Below the pieces are notes generated by a model, which saw only the letters and a program-made list of their open reading frames with translations, did no database searches and was not told the DNA's origin. 64,000 bases of DNA, from contig NZ_CP026309.1 of assembly GCF_002906575.1 (NCBI RefSeq), positions 2,108,001-2,172,000 of the forward strand. The letters are read 5' to 3'. The stretch's first letter is position 1. Every line of letters begins with the position of its first letter. Source of the DNA: Salinigranum rubrum (GTDB taxonomy: Archaea > Halobacteriota > Halobacteria > Halobacteriales > Haloferacaceae). The position numbers and the translations under genes are program-made. Shown in pieces: positions 63,027 to 64,000 of the stretch.

Positions 63027-63071
63027 TAGGGCTTCGCTCAGCACCGATTCGGGCCGGTTCATCCCCGTTTT

Positions 63072-63089
63072 AGCCGGATTTATCCGGCT
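63072..63089. terminator. perfect 8-bp inverted repeat downstream of the rRNA operon
   Basis: AGCCGGAT-TT-ATCCGGCT would form a tight hairpin. It lies about 375 bp after 5S on the rRNA strand and about 80 bp upstream of the surface-protein gene, followed on the minus strand by AAAAC rather than a T-run. It may be a terminator or an operator. The rest of 63090-63367 shows no gene or other feature. Confidence 0.35.
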
Positions 63090-63367
63090 TAATCGAGAGG
63101 AAGACAGTTCGAGACGGTCGATTCCGGAAACGAGAGGTGTTCGGCGACCGATCCGTGTTCGGACGCGGACGACAACTGCGATGGCCGTAGGGTGCCCGTC
63201 CGTCGACAGGCCGAGTGACGACTCGCTCTGCATCCCGAACGCGCGTGGGCGCGTGTGCTCGTCGAGCCTGCGGCTCTGTGATGAAAAACGCGGGGGAGGC
63301 TGAAAGGTGAGGCGGGTACACGGACGCGTCGCGTTCGAGTCGTCACGCTGCGTGTGAAACCGCCTCC

Positions 63368-63451
63368 GAGTATGAGTACGAGGACGAGTGTGGGTACGAG
63401 TTCGACTAAAAGTACGACTGTACGTACCAGTACGAGTACGAATATGAGTAT
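63368..63451. repeat. hexanucleotide-periodic repeat after 5S rRNA
   Basis: Fourteen consecutive 6-bp units in perfect register follow the consensus GAGTAC on the plus strand (TC/GTACTC on the rRNA strand), with drifted units such as gaggac, gagtgt and gaatat. The run ends 12 bp from the 5S 3' end, so it is inside the rRNA precursor or its terminator region. Confidence 0.75.
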
Positions 63452-63463
63452 GAAGTATGAGTG

Positions 63464-63585
63464 GGAGGCGGCGAATCGGTGTTCCCAGGGGCTCGCGCAC
63501 CCCAGTACTTGCCGATACGCAGGCGAGCTTAACTTCCGTGTTCGGGATGGGTACGGGTGTTACCTCGCCGCTGTGGCCGCCTCAA
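63464..63585 (-). rRNA. rrf: 5S ribosomal RNA
   Basis: The minus strand begins TTGAGGCGGCCACAGCGG and ends with a complementary GCCGCCTCC, closing helix I of 5S rRNA. The internal CCCGTACCCATCCCGAACAC segment is the conserved 5S signature. About 122 nt, the haloarchaeal size. It lies downstream of 23S in the same operon. No tRNA-Cys, often found after 5S in haloarchaea, is visible. Confidence 0.93.
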
Positions 63586-63629
63586 TGCCGACCAGCGGAA
63601 TCGAACCGCTGTCGCGTCCAACGTCGGTA
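63586..63629 (-). ncRNA. tRNA-like processing element before 5S (mini-tRNA)
   Basis: Directly upstream of 5S the precursor can form an acceptor-like stem (TACCGAC with GTCGGCA, one A-C mismatch) and a T-arm AGCGG-TTCGATT-CCGCT, with no D- or anticodon arm. In Haloferax volcanii a similar acceptor-plus-T-arm element is cut by tRNase Z to make the 5S 5' end; this position and structure fit the same role. The cut would fall at 63585/63586. Confidence 0.75.
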
Positions 63630-63757
63630 GACGAACCGAGCGTTTCGGTCGCGCTCTCTGTGTGAGAGCGGGTCTGATCGTACGTACGTGCAATCCAGTT
63701 TGCGCCTGGACTCGGTTCAGTTCTGATTCGAGTCACAGTGCGGTCCACACAGACAGT

Positions 63758-64000
63758 GGATGAGTATGGCTTGGTCTGTTAGTGCTCGCGGGCTGAACGA
63801 CTCGTTGCCTCGTCGCGTACACCCCGAGTCTATCGAACTCGTCTTCTACGAGTGACCTCGGTGACACCTCTTTTTCAGGTGGGTTTCGAGCTTAGATGCG
63901 TTCAGCTCTTACCCCGTGTGGCGTAGCTGCCCGGCAACTGCCCTCTCGGACAACCGGTACACCAGTGGCCACCACTCGTAGTTCCTCTCGTACTATACGA
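63758..64000 (-). rRNA. rrl: 23S ribosomal RNA, 3' end (partial)
   Basis: The minus strand contains the highly conserved 3' part of 23S, including the sarcin-ricin side region (TCGTATAGTACGAGAGGAAC at the window edge) and the terminal GCACTAACAGACCAAGCC segment. The gene continues past the window end. The exact 3' terminus (near 63758) is estimated by comparison with the known 23S end and may be off by a few bases. Confidence 0.92.

Noticed and set aside
63000-63463. tRNA-Cys expected after 5S
   Set aside because: I searched both strands of the spacer by eye for a cloverleaf and found none, so it is not reported.
63021-63500. 159-codon minus-strand frame beside 5S
   Set aside because: It translates the hexamer repeat into Thr/Arg/His repeats and overlaps the 5S gene; not a protein.
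63354-63665. 103-codon plus-strand frame over the repeat and 5S
   Set aside because: It is antisense to 5S rRNA and its periodicity comes from the repeat.

Overview
The window is chromosomal DNA from a haloarchaeon (class Halobacteria). Proteins are strongly acidic and the DNA is GC-rich with G/C at most third codon positions. Many genes start 24-30 nt after an archaeal TATA box, which points to leaderless transcripts. Several families are haloarchaeal or archaeal: GshA-type glutamate-cysteine ligase, bacterio-opsin-activator (HTH_10) regulators, TFB, aIF2-beta, fibrillarin/Nop5, archaeal proteasome alpha, archaeosine genes, UPF0058 and UPF0212. The genus cannot be fixed from the sequence alone. 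Most of the window is core genome; no insertion sequence, integrase, CRISPR array or toxin-antitoxin pair was found.

Layout. 1-383: tRNA-Leu(UAG) with two extra partial copies of its 3' end, looking like attachment-site scars. 469-5.0 kb: a small TFB-like protein, coaD, a winged-helix regulator, gshA and the flpA-nop5 RNA-methylation pair. 5.3-11.0 kb: membrane protein, cspA, a stand-alone trpB behind a 35-bp tandem promoter duplication, a zinc-ribbon microprotein, small membrane proteins, a lipoprotein and corA. 11.4-18.4 kb: a frameshifted tfb, a zinc-ribbon protein, aIF2-beta, UPF0058, UPF0212, an 8-oxoguanine glycosylase, a permease, an MscS channel and a 42-residue microprotein. 18.6-23.6 kb: a frameshifted malQ, then a KaiC-like ATPase coupled to a histidine kinase. 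23.8-31.3 kb: thrS-thyA-folA, a glycosylation-prone surface protein and a Bat-type sensor-regulator. 31.6-42.2 kb: an isolated sufB, proteasome alpha, a MOSC protein, an SDR, tRNA-Glu(CUC), the queD-queE-queC operon, a thiolase with serine in place of the catalytic cysteine, an HAD phosphatase and an HNH endonuclease. 42.6-45.3 kb: leuS.

45.3-56.7 kb is the most accessory-looking part: a complete branched-chain-amino-acid-type ABC transporter (livKHMGF order), an MDR dehydrogenase and an aryl-acid AMP ligase sharing one symmetric TATA box, an LLM-type F420/flavin oxidoreductase and an orphan xanthine-dehydrogenase-family molybdenum subunit. Together they suggest uptake, CoA or AMP activation and oxidation of an aromatic or heterocyclic acid; the substrate is unknown.

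56.8-64.0 kb: a CinA-type amidohydrolase, a universal stress protein, YchF, four small uncharacterised genes including a tandem paralogue pair, a four-repeat surface protein, and the 3' end of an rRNA operon (minus strand): 23S 3' end, a tRNA-like processing element, 5S, then a hexanucleotide-periodic repeat.

Three genes (tfb, malQ and a small membrane protein) each lack exactly one base in or beside a G/C run. This may be real inactivation or uncorrected assembly error, and it affects how they should be read.
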